Shown piece by piece: positions 1 through 11,289 of a stretch of 63,305 bases of DNA. The notes under the pieces were generated by a model. It did no database searches. It was not told the DNA's origin and worked only from the letters and a program-made list of their open reading frames with translations. Source of the stretch: Heterotrichella gracilis (Eukaryota; Sar; Xanthophyceae; Tribonematales; Xanthonemataceae); assembly GCA_032358255.1 (NCBI GenBank), contig JAULBX010025331.1, positions 1 through 63,305 of the forward strand, given 5' to 3'. Numbering within the stretch: the stretch's first letter is position 1; every line of letters begins with the position of its first letter. Made by a program: the position numbers and the translations under genes.

Positions 1-74
1 GCCCTTCAGGGGCACACAGGGCAATAAGCCGATGACGGCTTGGAACGCCTTTTGTTTGTTTGTTTGTTTGTTTG
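1..74 (+). mobile_element. 3' end of a non-LTR retrotransposon (family A) with TTTG tail
   Basis: The left edge carries a short stem-loop (AAGCCG at 26-31, loop ATGA, CGGCTT at 36-41), then a conserved block, then six perfect TTTG units (51-74). A second copy of the block (25 bases, 29-53 here) lies in inverted orientation at 52216-52240. A 3' stem-loop followed by a simple-repeat tail is the usual end structure of LINEs whose reverse transcriptase recognises its own 3' end. The body of the element lies outside the window. The repeat relation is seen directly; the LINE assignment is inferred from the end structure. Confidence 0.55.
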
Positions 75-1352
75 TAATTTCGCAGCGCAGGCTAGCCCGC
101 TCCAGAAGTTTAACATCATGTTATGTAGGTAATTCACTTGATGATATGGCTGACACGCAATGAAACTGAATACAATCAGCCAATCATTGCCAGCCACCAT
201 GCATCATATGATACATGCAACCAGTGGCAGCCCCTGTAGTTAGTCATCTTTCAATTCAATTTGTGAATTGAACGTTGAGGTAGACATGCACCGGTTAGGG
301 CCACCGCATGTGTTTCAAATCACTGTGATGTGACATGAGGGGTGGTGACTCCTCAATCATGTTGGGCTGTTGCGCTCAAGGCACACCGTCTGTTTAACCA
401 ACTTAAGTAGCCTGCAGTTCTGAACCATTAACATTGTGCCACCTGTCGGAGCCATAAGTAACTCGCCGATCGGTAGATTGAGGGGTGCATCCACTGTTTA
501 CAGCAGCATCTTTTCACACACAACACAATAAGGTATTGTGCCTGTAAACCGCTCATAAAAACTCGCAGGACAAAAGCAATGCCCCTGTAATGCGACTTGA
601 TGGTACAAAGTTTGTACACACTGTAAATGCCCCCTCTAAATCACCACTCATGCTCCAAGAAGCCATCCGTTACCACATGCATTATGGTATATGTGCCGTG
701 TTGCATATTTGAAAATATTAAGTCAATAATGGATGGCCTTGAACATCCTGAATATCTAACATCTCTCCTCCCAGAAACATCACTGTACGCTCTCTTATGT
801 ACCGACCACACACCACATGCGAGGCCTAGTAATCTGTAAAAATGATCACACAAGAATGATGCACCCCCTCATAAATGAATAGCACAGGTGCTGCACATTG
901 CGAAGTCTTCCTTATTATGAATGCCAAGCAATGGCCTCAGTACACCGCGATATTCTGACGTACCGGTATGAGTGGCAAGCGCACGGCCCAAAGCTGAATG
1001 TTGTGAATGGAGGTGCAATGGGCACTTGCCCACCACACTCCACAAAAAGCTACAAAGTGATGACTGAAGGTATATGAACTAAACGTGTATCTAACCACAT
1101 TATCATGGCAGCTTGCAAAACTCCCTACGATATGTTTTATATCTGTCACACTGCCACATCTCTCGACTCACCCAAATTCCCTTATCATGGCAGGCCAATG
1201 CGGACATGCCAACAAACTCCAGACTGACACTAGGTTCGTCTGGCAGCTTGACGTGCCCCTGCCACATCCCAATGTAGCTGAAAACGGCACATGTCCCAAT
1301 ACGATGTAAGTACAGCCAGCCCCTGTTTTATTCAGAGCGTACCCAATCCGCC
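75..1352. other. Intergenic stretch, 3' flank of the deubiquitinase gene
   Basis: About 1.3 kb between the retrotransposon tail and the stop of the minus-strand deubiquitinase. It should contain that gene's 3' UTR. I see no conserved coding region, tRNA or long repeat; the ORFs here are short and have no recognisable motifs. Confidence 0.5.
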
Positions 1353-4300
1353 TCATGCAAAGCGCATGTACATGAGCATGTATGCCTCACAGCCCGCCAC
1401 TTGGCTCCTCCCTACTGGCTCAACATGTGCATCGCTCACTCTGTACCACTGCGTGCACTGGCTGAGCTGCTCCACCTCCTCAGGACGAAACAGCGGGCCG
1501 CTGCCATCAGGTCGAGATAGGAGGGGAGGGCTACTGTCAGGCGGTGGCGCCAACGAGGGGTGTGATGCGTGGCTGGGAGGGCGCCATGTCAGCGGCATGC
1601 CCCGCTGCACGTAGGCCCAGTAGTGGCCGCCATGCATTGTCCCCTGGTGAACCACAACTCCAACCAACACATACTTCGCTCCCGCTGCATCTGGGCCTGG
1701 GGTGCACACAAAGGGTGGAGGGGTGAATGCGAAGGAAAATGACACCTGCAGTGCGCCATTCTACTTGGTATGACAATCTGAAAACATTTTTACCACACAG
1801 GTTGACTCCATTCGCACAGCAATCAACCATCGGCTGTGCTACATCACTTTCCAAATGCAGCACTGCACTGCATTTGTAAGGCCACTTGCTGCCTGGTGTG
1901 CAGCCAGCCGGCCACCCTGCTCCTAACAAACGCACCGTCAGCATCACAGAAGGGGGATACATCCACCAGGAAGTCAAAGGGGATGACGCCTGGTATCTTT
2001 GACAGCCTGCCCCTGCTGTCCTGCTGGAAGCGCTTGAGGTGCACCGCCAGCAGCAGCGGGGCAGTGTGTATGCGGTAGCCCTTGGAAGCATCGCGTTGCC
2101 GATTCACCAGGCCTCCCCTGGAGTGAGAGGAGAGGAAACGGGGGGTGAACAGAGAGCAAAGAGGAGGCATAGGGTGAACATACAGGCTTTCATGTTTAAA
2201 CTGCCTTCAACATGCTCGGCTTCCATGTAATGACAGAGTTGCAGCGTGTGATTGCTGCAGATGTGGGCAGGTGGCAGCTGGAGCTGACGTGCATGCAGGT
2301 GGATGCAGACCCAGGCATGCTGCATTATCACCCCACCTGCTCCCCTGGCGCTGCATGCCAGCGCCTGTCCTCGCCATCTGCGTGCCCCTTGGCGGCAGCA
2401 CAGGCATGCTGGTCACCGTGTCCGAGGAGGCGGCAGATGTGCAGGAGGTGGAGGAGGACAGGGGGGCAGGGCTCGTGGGGGTGGAGGGGTCACCTGCAAA
2501 GGGAACCAAGGGGGTCAAGCCAGGATCAACAAGGGAAACTTGCAAGTTTTCTGTGCTTTTATGAAGGCCTACTCTCGGCACAGCACAATGCTCAGATGCG
2601 GGGCAGAGCAGCGGTAAGGTGCAGGGCTACCCCCAAAGAACCATCTTTTAATCGAGTGGGCACAGCCTGGGCTGCCTGTAGATGACCCTGCTTAGTATGC
2701 TCCAATTAGGAGATGAAGCAGACGGTGGTGAACAGTCCCTCTTTATCAAGGCATTGAACTATGTACAATGCTTGCCTCCCTGAGAAGCACAAAGCAAAGC
2801 AACACCCCTAGGCGAGGCTTGCTCACCCTCACTGGTGAAGGATGAGTCACTTGTGAAGGTTTTGCTGCTGGTGCATGACCCTGACGCACCACTGCTGGCT
2901 GACAAGGGGGTTGCCTCAGAGGAGGGGATGGAGCTGAGGCCTCCAGGCGACATCTGGTGGCTGGATGCTGATGACTCTGACCCACTGGACTGGATGCGCT
3001 CATACACTTCGTTCCTCCAGGGGTCCCCCTCAGCAGGGCCTGGCAAGGGCTCGTCCGGGAAGGGCTCCAGGTGCATGAACGCAGCGAAAGGGGAGGACAT
3101 AATGTCACTCCCTGGGATGCATGTGCTCCCGCCGTCCCCATGTGCCGCAGGCAGGACAGGGTCGCAAGGGCCCTCCGGGATGTCCAGAGGAGTGGGAAGC
3201 GGGGATGTTTTGCCCGGCACAGCCTTGCGTTCACCTAGGAGGGTGTCCGGCACCAGGGGGATGTCTGGCACCAGAGGTGTGTCGGATGCGCCGCCTATGC
3301 TGGTGCCGCCGCTGCAGCTGCTGGTGCCGCTGTCAAGGAGGTTGAGCACATCGCGGGGCGAGTCAGGTGGGGAGCAGCTCTCGGGGGTGAGGATGAAGTC
3401 AGCTGCGCTCACACCCTCGGGGAGCTCGGGGTACACCCACTTGCCTGCAGTCAGTGCAAATCCTGGTCAATGCCACCGGCACATGCCTATACAGCCACCA
3501 GGGCACCATTGATACAGGTTTACTACCAGTGTCCTGATGTAAAGTACCGTCTGGACAACATGTGATACACGGTACTTGGAACCCTTACAAGCGGCAGACA
3601 GGGTCTAATAGTGCTGCAACAACCCCACCGAGGCAGCAGCCACCCCCGTCCTGCTCCCAGCCCTCACCTCCCCCCATCGCCTTTGTGAGCTTGCCCCGCA
3701 CGCGCGTTGACCCGTCCTTGCAGCTGCACAGCGCCATGCCCGCCTGCTGCACCGCCATGGCCGCTGCCCGCACCCCGTGGTGCCCCACCAGGTCCGCCAC
3801 GCAGTCCATCAGCAGCTGGCTCATGGCACGCACACGCGCCTGCTCCTCCTCGTCCTCACACGACTGCGTGGGGGGAGCATGTGCGGTGGTGGCCAGTGGT
3901 ACACGTGGAAGGATTGATGCAGAGTGATTATTAAGCTGGTGTTTAATAAATGACCACGTCATGGTGGTTGGGCAACGCCAAACGACATCCAAATAGTGCA
4001 CACAGCCCTGCATCGGCCTTCTAATAAACCATATGTCCTCCCTGGGGCACCTTGTCCCTGCATCCCTTGCACCACTTCCCTGACCCCCCACCTGAATCTC
4101 CGGCACATCCACCGAGGCCAGCGCAGTCGGATCCATGAGCACCGACAGCGTCTTGTCATCCTCGCGGTACGGCTGGATCTGCAGGTGCAGCTTGTTGCGC
4201 AGGAGCACGTCCACGTACACAGTCAGCAGCAGCTCAGCGCCCTCGTGGCGCAGCGGCCTGGGGGGGAGAGGGTTGAGGTCAGCGGAGCTGAGAGACTGGC

Positions 4301-7300
4301 TTTGCAAAGGTCATGTGAAGACCTCTAGATGCGCAGCCTCATGTGTGTGAAAGAACTTCTGGTCATGTGGCGGAAGAACAGGTAGATGCACAAGGAGATG
4401 GCCACCATGCTCAATTGCCAACAGGCGGCCAAGAGTGACGAAAATAAACATATGGTGGCACACCACTGACCTGACAAACGGGTCCTCTCCTTTGAGTGCA
4501 CGCAGGAAGTCTGTTCCTCGCTGCTCCTCGCTCCCCGGGATGAGCTTGATGTGGCGCTCGTGCTCAGAGAAGGACACGCGCCGCATGCTACGCATGCGCT
4601 TCAGCTTGTCTGCGTTGGTGGGCAGCACAGGGCCACCGCCGCCACCTGCGCACAGCACCAGGGGCGTGATGCTCAGCCACCATGGGAGTTTGCAAAGTCT
4701 GCCTGCAAAAGGGTGGCTTGGCAGATATTTACATAGACTTATTCATACATCACAATAAGTAGTGAGAAGATTTCATGAGAACACTGCATGATGTCACTTT
4801 CACAAAAACTACCCCAAAATATCTACCTAATTCCTGCCTAGAACTGTCTTCGTACCCAACCACCTGCAAAACGCCCTGCATTTTACCTCATTTACCCAAA
4901 TCCTAGTTCTCACACCACTCAAAGTTTAAAAAAATTTTAATGCATTATATCTTGTAGTCACTTTGACATCTTTTTCGCTTATAGGGCTTCACCTCTAAAA
5001 GTGGTTTCACCTCTAAAACCCCACAACCTTACCTTAAACCCTAACATACACATAGTCCACAACACGGTTGAAGTACGTGTGTTAACACATCTTGTTTCAT
5101 AAGCACATGGTATTGTAACTCCCTAGTTACTAAAGGGTTGTGCACTCACCCAGTCGCTCCTGTCGCTCCCTGGGGCACTCCCATGTCACCTCCTCCTCGG
5201 CAAAGAACTTCCACAAGCCTGCGCGCACCGACCCCTCGCCACCAGGGCCAGCCACCACGCCAGCCAGCGCCTCGCCATCACCTGCCGCTGCCTCAATGCC
5301 ATTGGCCGCAGCATCTGCCTGCTGGTCGGCCAGTGGCTGTGACGCGCCTGCCTCTGGTTGTGCCTGGGCCATGCCTGGGTCCTGCGCCTCCGACCAGAAT
5401 GCCGAGTATGTGTCCAGGTCCTCCTCGTAGGCGCCACAGGGTGCCTGCAACGGTAGAGGTGGAGGCAATGAGTGAAGTGGTGCAGCAATGTTCTAAAGGA
5501 CAAAATGGTTGTGAAATGTACAGTATCTGTGGTCAACAGGGTTCTTGTGGGAGCACAAAAGCGGTGTGCTCATTACACCATATAGGCTCAAATCTCCCCT
5601 GAACCAGCACCGCACACCACAGAGCATCACTTCATGGCACCCAATGGAATGCATGAATTATTGATGCATCATCGCCACTAATTCATCGTTCATTCTTAAA
5701 CTGGTGCCATAAATATCCCCTGTCCCTCACCTGCCACTCCCCCTCTGATAACCAATCCCTGTGTATCTCCTTGAGGGCCCCAAATCCAGAAGCATCATCG
5801 TCAAAGATGCTGCCCAGCTCTGGCATCTCCTCATCATCACTGCACAGGGGGGGAGGTGTATCCACCTCGACCTCCTCGCTGAAATCTCCAGTATCAGCAT
5901 CCATGTGGTCCAGGCTGTTGCCATCATCAGGGCTAACCAGGTGCCTTGGTGAGACAGCATCCGCCATTGACAGCACGCCATCGGCTTGCGCGGGCCAGGT
6001 GATGTCAGCAAGGGGTAGCTGCTCCATTGCCTGCTGGGACTCCCAAAACTGCCCATTTGCTACTGGATCAAACACGTCCAAAGGTACCTCGCCGGCAGCT
6101 GATAGATCGTCCAACTGGCTCACACAAACGGTTGATGCCCGGTCTGCCAGCTGCTGCAGATCAGCCACTGCCACTGGTGCTGGTGCTGTGTCTGGCAAAG
6201 ATGGGCGTGCAGGCCCACTGCTGTCATCCAGTGCCAGTGCAGCAAGAGCGGAGGCAACGTCGTCGCTGTCATGCAGCAAGGTTGCTGGTCCCTCATGTTC
6301 AGCACTTGGCCCCTCCACTGCCCCGTGCTGCTGTTGAGCCCCTCCAAAATCCCTGCTGTCCTGCTCAGCAACAACTCCCCCCACCGACGCCACCTCCACA
6401 CCCCCTTGGCTGAATACTCGCTCCTCGTCAACGACTGCCTCCTCCTCGTAGTCTGAGTCAGAGCCAGGCGAGGATGACTGTGCGGCCCGGCCTCGGCCCT
6501 TCCGCCGCGCCATCTTCTCCTGCTTGCGAGCCTGAAGCAAGGGTAAGAGGTTGAGTTCATGCCAATGTTGCTCTGAGTCAGGACTGCACATTTTTACTCA
6601 CATTGATTGTGCCGATGGTCCAACATGCACCTGCATAGCCTGCCACAGAACCTGCTACTTGGTATACGGCAGGGGAAGCAGTCGACAGAAGGGCACTGCC
6701 CTTCGCTCAATCCTCTTCCTTAACCAACGCCAAAGAACAGGCTGCATAAATAGTTCTCATTTCTTTTTTTTTTTTGCTACGTGGTTCAATGTTACAGAGC
6801 ATCCAAGGTGTACAGCAGGAACGGACTGCACCATAATTGGAAACTTTATGTGTTCATTGCAAACCCCTGCCACCATCGTCATTGACACACCATCCCCACC
6901 ACCACCCCCACCTCCTTGGCCAGGCGCTTCTTCTCCTTGCTGCCCAGCTTCCTGCCAGCATCCTCACGCTCCGCAGCCTCGGCGCTCTGCAGGTCAGCTG
7001 CCTGACCGCGCCGCGCCTTGGCACGCTTGGCCTTGCGCTTGCTGGTGAAGGGCTGGGCAGGGCTGCAGTAGGGCATGGTAGTAAGTATGATGGACCAGGT
7101 GAGAGCAGCTGGGAAATGAGGCATTGTGGGTCCATAATCATGGCAAGGTACATTGTGCACCTCAGGCAGGTCGTGGAACACAGTGAGAGGTAAATGCTGG
7201 TGAAGCTGCAAACAGTAATTGCATGCGACGTGCGGTGTATGCATTGGCAAATTGTATCTTGCAAAGGAAGATTTTGTAGTGATCCCCTATGCAGGGGCAA

Positions 7301-9177
7301 GCACATTTATGGGGGCATTGCTATGCAATTCGTCACCAGCAATTCACCAATACCACATGCGTCTGCAACAGCTTGTGTAGATTGCCATGCTATCAACCAA
7401 TATCCTGGCTGCTGCCCCACTCACCCGCCCACCCTGGCCAGCGTGGGAGGCAGTGGCAGCGACAGGTCCATGAAAGGCTCCAGGGAAGTGGAGCAGTGGT
7501 CACAGTGCCTGCATTGCACGCGCGAGCTGAGCTTCCCGCCAAAGACTGCGTCCAGGAAGGTCGTGACTGAGGCCGACGTCGATGCCTGTGCACCTGACTC
7601 GATTGCCTGCTCTGGCCCACATGGCTCCTTGCCGTCTGAGGAGCTGTCTGCCTCCTCTTCAGATGATGAGGATGCCTGGGAAACGGTATGGGAGAGTGAG
7701 CGCATTACCCATGCTGGTCATTTGCAGGAGCCATGAGTGCAGCGCAATGGCCTCCTCAGCAAGGCACAGGCCCCATCCAGGACCAATTGCTGAAAGAGGG
7801 CCCAATTGCCCACCGATAGGCCAAGTGCAGCAACTGCACTACTTCAGACAGATTGAGTTGTGGACATTATCACTTCTGTGCTACCATCACCCTTCACCCC
7901 TCACCTGAGCACCCTGCCTTGCGCGCTCCCACTTGTGCTCCTCGCTGTTGAGCTCGTCCAGCAGGATGCGCAGCAGCTCGTGGCTGTCATGCTCGTGGCC
8001 GCCCTGTGGGGGTGGGGTAAGTGGCACATGAGTCTGTCACTGAGCGCACACCAAGGCACGGCAGCAATTACGTGCACTGGCTGACAAAAGGCCGTCCACA
8101 TGAGTGCTTCCTCCATGCACCGATCCATTGCGAGTGTGGACATGGAACAATCCCCTGTCTTGTCTGATCAGCTGCTTGATGCGCACATGGCCATGGCCAC
8201 CACCGCCACCCGTTTCCATGAAATGCAGTACCCATACTATCCCCTACCTTGAACTGCGGCGACTTCTTGCATATTGCCGCCAGCAGCTTGGATGGGTAGA
8301 ACACGCTGAAGTTGCCCTTGCGCTTGAGCACCGCATGGGTGCTGGCAGGAGCCTCCTCGTCACACCCTGCGCATGGCACATGGGTTGCTGGCTAGGCGCC
8401 TAAACATGCAAATATGGATGCACCCAGCTGCAGCGCCTTCCACCAGCTGACTAAGCAGCCACTAGCAGTTCAACCGAATACAGCACTTGTGCCGTCGACA
8501 TGGCCAGTGCACTTGCACACAGCCAGTCTGATGGAGGTTATGACACAATGCCAGCCCACCACTGCCAAGCAGCATGTCGGCACATGCGGCCACCACCCAC
8601 TACCATCACCAAAGTCAGCCACCCTGCCAGTCCCCCCTCACCGTGCAGCGCCTGGAAGACCTCCACCAGTGCAGCGGCCAGTGGCGCCTGCTTGGCGGGT
8701 AGTGAAGAGGCGGTGTATGCGTCGGCCAGGGGGGGGGCGGCGGCAAGCAGCTGTGTGGGGAGGAAGGGTTGAGCGGGTAGCACAGGGACTATGGGCAACA
8801 TCATGTCAAGGATGAGGCAACCTGCAGTGGCGTATGCAGTCTTCTTGTGCCAATAGCCAGGTCTATTCAGCAGGGTGCAGGGGCTACAGGTGTGTGTATC
8901 CGAGTGCAACTGGCCCCACCTGCACTGCTGAGTTGAAAAAACACGTATTGCCCAGGTTTGCTAGTCCGGCTATGGCGCTGGGTCGCAGGGAGTCGAGCAC
9001 AGCAGGGGGCACATTAGGTGGGGGAGCTGTGTCACCAGGCGGCGCAGGTGGGGAGGGAGGGGCTGTGACTGGGCCCTCCGAGGCTGCTGCTGGTATCACA
9101 TCCGGCTGCACCTTGGGCTTGGTGGTGCCCTGCTTGGGGCCCTTGCCCTGGCGACCGGGCTTAGGTCGCTTAGTCAT
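1353..9177 (-). CDS. Ubiquitin carboxyl-terminal hydrolase, USP16/USP45 (plant UBP1/2)-like
   Basis: Cysteine protease that removes ubiquitin from proteins. The start ATG (9175-9177) opens a basic, proline-rich leader, then the Cys box GLANLGNTCFFNSAVQ with catalytic Cys at about residue 79 (8941-8943). Later exons encode a QQDAHEFL-like segment (HDSHELLRILLDEL, about 7911-8004), a zinc-ribbon-like CRHCDHCST segment (7421-7705), a KR-rich segment (6900-7060), a long acidic insert (about 5728-6590), the block LLLAVHLKRFQQDSRGRLSKI (1844-2170) and the His box GTMHGGHYWAYV with catalytic His at 1623-1625. The last exon ends with a typical WYRVSDAHV segment. The large disordered insert inside the catalytic fold is usual for USP16/45. 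No N-terminal ZnF-UBP domain is visible, unlike USP16. About ten exons; most internal boundaries are approximate. Confidence 0.9.
4741..5120. other. AT-rich intron of the deubiquitinase gene
   Basis: An intron stretch clearly richer in A+T than its surroundings. It contains a direct repeat TTCACCTCTAAAA (about 4988 and 5006) and one CCTTAAACCCTAAC telobox-like motif (about 5032-5045). No coding potential is seen. Confidence 0.4.
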
Positions 9178-11289
9178 GGCTGTGCAGCGGGAGCACACTT
9201 AATGAACCACTGCCCTGTCGTGATGCCCAGAGCCAGTGCAGCTTAGTTGTTAACGGACGATAGGGGGGTAACATCATCGCCATGAAGAAGGTATGTGTCG
9301 CAGAGCAAAGCTGTGGATGCGTGGCAACAAGGGATGCAATAAGCTCACAACCTAGCTCCAACTGTGACCATGCCCTCTGCAAGAATGTGGACCAGTTTGG
9401 CAGCTGTGATGTCTGCCCCTGACAGAAATGACTGACTGGGTGTTTCTAAGATCACTAGGCCAACGTGTAACTGACGAGCAGCTAAGCAAGATACGTTGTG
9501 ATTGGATGTTAGCTGGCTGAAGCTGTGCTGAGACAGCTACGCTCGCAACGTGGGGGAGAACCCAACAACTGAAACATACAAATGCAACTCAACATGCAGG
9601 CCAAACGGCGACGTATATATGCATGCATAGCACGGCTCTGTGGCGAGAGGGGACGCCACCTTCCGTTGCCATGTCGCCAAGGACTAGAACACTAGTCCAA
9701 GGGAAAGTGCCCAGCTTATACAGTGGAGCACCGACAGGGTTGCACGGCGCGGTTCGGCCTTGTTGCGAAACCAGCTCAAGCGCGCGAACCTACACACCAG
9801 TTTTGTTGCACAGCTGGTGCACGTAGTCCAATGGTTACCTCTGGTGCCGTAGCGTCCTGTCCAGGCCCCGCTACTGCTGCCCAATCACCACATGGGAGGT
9901 GACACTGGTGTGTATCCATCCTTTCCTCAAGGTGATGAGGCTGGTCATGACTCTCGTTATCGCCTCCGCCGACTTTTGACCTCTCGAGGTTCAGCAAGGG
10001 TTGGCTCTACGTGGACTGAAGTCTGTTGCCGTGCAGTGCCACAGACCGATTGCAGCAGCGCGAGACAAGCTGCAGTGCAGGATGGGGGCTCGCTGGCCAA
10101 AACACCACGACGATGCGACCGGTCGTGCTCATCAGTGTGCTACCGATAGTTGAAACCCAGGGCACTCAGTGGCATATAACAGCTTTAAGCTTCAGTTGGC
10201 CATGTACCAGCTGTACAAATATAGGTCGAGGACACACACACTGTTTGAAACAGGCCGTTCAACGTGTAGGCCGAATGGTATTCGCTGAGTTTGCGAGATA
10301 TTCACTGGTTGCGGTGGGCCGAAGACGAGACCTTCTCGAAGTAGAAGATTTCGCCGAATAAACACTGCTTCCTAACAGCGTTGCATGGTGGGTTTGGTCT
10401 GGGCGCCACGCCATTGCAGCTGGCTCAACACCCAGCATGAAGGTGTGTCCGCACCAGTCGTGAACAGCGCAATTTAGGGCACGGCACGTGGACCAAAAGC
10501 GTCCTTCCCATTGGTTGATTTGGGCATGTGACCCCAATGGCCCTCGTCATAGGCCCCAAGGTATGACATCACCAGCACAGGTATGACGTTATATTGGCCC
10601 TTTTGGGCTGGGGTTGTTTTGGTGTGGGGGTGCTTCACCTCGAGCTTGGTGACTGCTTCAGCTCAAGCGGCCCCAGTCATGCATCCACCAAACTTGGGCA
10701 GGTATCATAGAGATAGCCCTGCCTTTCGCGGTTGCGTGGGAGCCATTGCCAAGTGCCAGCACCATAGGGAAGACTGTTCTACTGGAGATACGCGCAGGCC
10801 CTGGGTAGTGTCAATAGAGCAGCCAGTGCGTAACGCACGTTATTGAACCTGCCCTGTCACCCCTATTTTGTCATACTCCTACCGTGGAACTTCCAATATA
10901 AAGTACTGCTGTGGCATATTGTCGCCCTATGAACCACTACATTGCACTGAAAAGCCCAGGAAAACACAACAGTTCTGCTCAGAATATTGCAACACCTCCT
11001 TTAAACCTCAGCTGCCTGTCACGCATGCAACACAACTATCTAAATTCATAACCCAAATAATTTTTCAAAAGTTAGCATGCCAACAACCTAGCTATGAACG
11101 GCGTGCACTGGCCTAGCCTACCAGTTGACCTAGCGCGCACACCTGCAGGCCCTGCCCTCTGCATGATCAGAGACTCCTGCCCCAACTGCCCAGCCAGGAG
11201 CGAAGCACTGCAACCAGTCCCAAACCGATGCTGATGCCCATGCCCCACAATAACTCCACATAGCCCTGTTGGTGTCAAACCTCTTGCCC
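9178..11289. other. 2.1 kb spacer: deubiquitinase promoter side and ABCF 3' flank
   Basis: Both neighbours are on the minus strand, so this contains the deubiquitinase 5' region (near 9178) and the ABCF 3' UTR (near 11289). No recognisable protein, tRNA or snRNA was found. The longest forward ORF (10026-10361) opens with TTG and has no family motif. One TGCATGCA palindrome lies at 9620-9627. Confidence 0.45.

Noticed and set aside
10026..10361. 111-codon plus-strand ORF in the long spacer
   Set aside because: It opens with TTG, not ATG, has no domain or splice support and overlaps an equally long ORF on the other strand.
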